Shown here in pieces: positions 63,891 to 64,000 of a DNA stretch of 64,000 nt. The stretch is from Cycas panzhihuaensis (Eukaryota > Cycadophyta). The notes below the pieces were generated by a model that saw only the letters and a list, made by a program, of their open reading frames with translations, had not been told where the DNA came from and did not search any database. Where the stretch lies: the NCBI GenBank assembly GCA_023213395.1, contig CM041465.1:193385741-193449740 (forward strand). The letters run 5' to 3'. Positions within the stretch are counted from its first letter, which is position 1, and the number at the start of each line of letters is the position of its first letter. Made by a program: the position numbers and the translations under genes.

Positions 63891-64000
63891 GTGCTGAGGA
63901 GTAGGGTATAACTAGTTTCGATCAGGAAAGCACTGGACCTCTAGGGAGTCAGCATATATTACCACATGATTTTACTCCTCCTTGCAAGGATCCAGCTTCC

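Larger units (their letters stand above)
18497..64000 (-). mobile_element. Tat-A, old Tat-lineage gypsy element, opened by nested insertions, right end outside window
   Basis: Pieces at 18497-25342, 52431-54094 and 62138-64000 are collinear with the left third of Tat-B (36707 to about 41450): LTR, short non-coding stretch, second RNase H, then an opposite-strand gene with a coiled-coil tail. The insertions between the pieces are Copia-2 and Copia-3, and a gag-only LTR element sits in the LTR. Integrase, RT and gag should lie to the right of 64000. Tat-A is far more mutated and AT-rich than Tat-B. It is inserted into Gypsy-1 integrase. Calling it one element rather than scattered pieces rests on this collinearity and on the target duplications of the insertions. 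Confidence 0.78.

Overview
The window looks like intergenic DNA from a large-genome land plant, most likely a seed plant; I cannot name the species. The evidence is the repeat content: a plant-type LINE with a DUF4283-like ORF1, Ty1/copia elements primed by initiator tRNA-Met, a chromodomain Ty3/gypsy element, Tat-lineage gypsy elements with a second (archaeal-type) RNase H, and a gag-only LTR element. I found no intact host gene, no tRNA or rRNA gene and no CRISPR array. Nearly all coding sequence is decayed retrotransposon, and almost every reading frame is broken by stops that replace Gln or Trp codons.

Layout. 1-5341: LINE on the plus strand, its 5' end outside the window. 5342-5876: unassigned. 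5877-13481: Copia-1, a complete minus-strand Ty1/copia element. 13482-14559: unassigned, with a decamer tandem repeat. 14560-18496: Gypsy-1, plus strand, cut in the middle of integrase. From 18497 to the window end lies one old minus-strand Tat element, Tat-A, opened up by later insertions. A 3.1-kb gag-only LTR element (20315-23407) sits in its left LTR. Copia-2 (25343-52430, minus) sits in its second RNase H gene. Copia-3 (54095-62137, minus) sits between its second RNase H and an opposite-strand extra gene.

Copia-2 is itself interrupted twice: by chromovirus Gypsy-2 (28572-35058, plus) in integrase, and by a younger GC-rich Tat element, Tat-B (36707-49724, minus), in gag. Copia-3 holds a solo LTR of the Tat family in plus orientation (55357-58062). 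The edges were set by eye from paired LTRs, TG..CA ends, primer-binding sites, polypurine tracts and 5-bp target duplications. Six insertions have recognisable duplications: one perfect, four with one mismatch, one with two. Copia-1 also has one, with one mismatch.

The parts work as retrotransposons do: Gag packages the RNA, protease cuts the polyprotein, RT and RNase H copy the RNA from the tRNA primer, and integrase inserts the cDNA. None of the copies looks able to do this alone. The most unusual content is in the Tat family. The second RNase H lies downstream of integrase, and an opposite-strand gene with a probable intron encodes an acidic Gly-rich protein with a coiled-coil tail, preceded in Tat-A by a segment resembling a plant mobile domain. 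This gene is present in both Tat copies.
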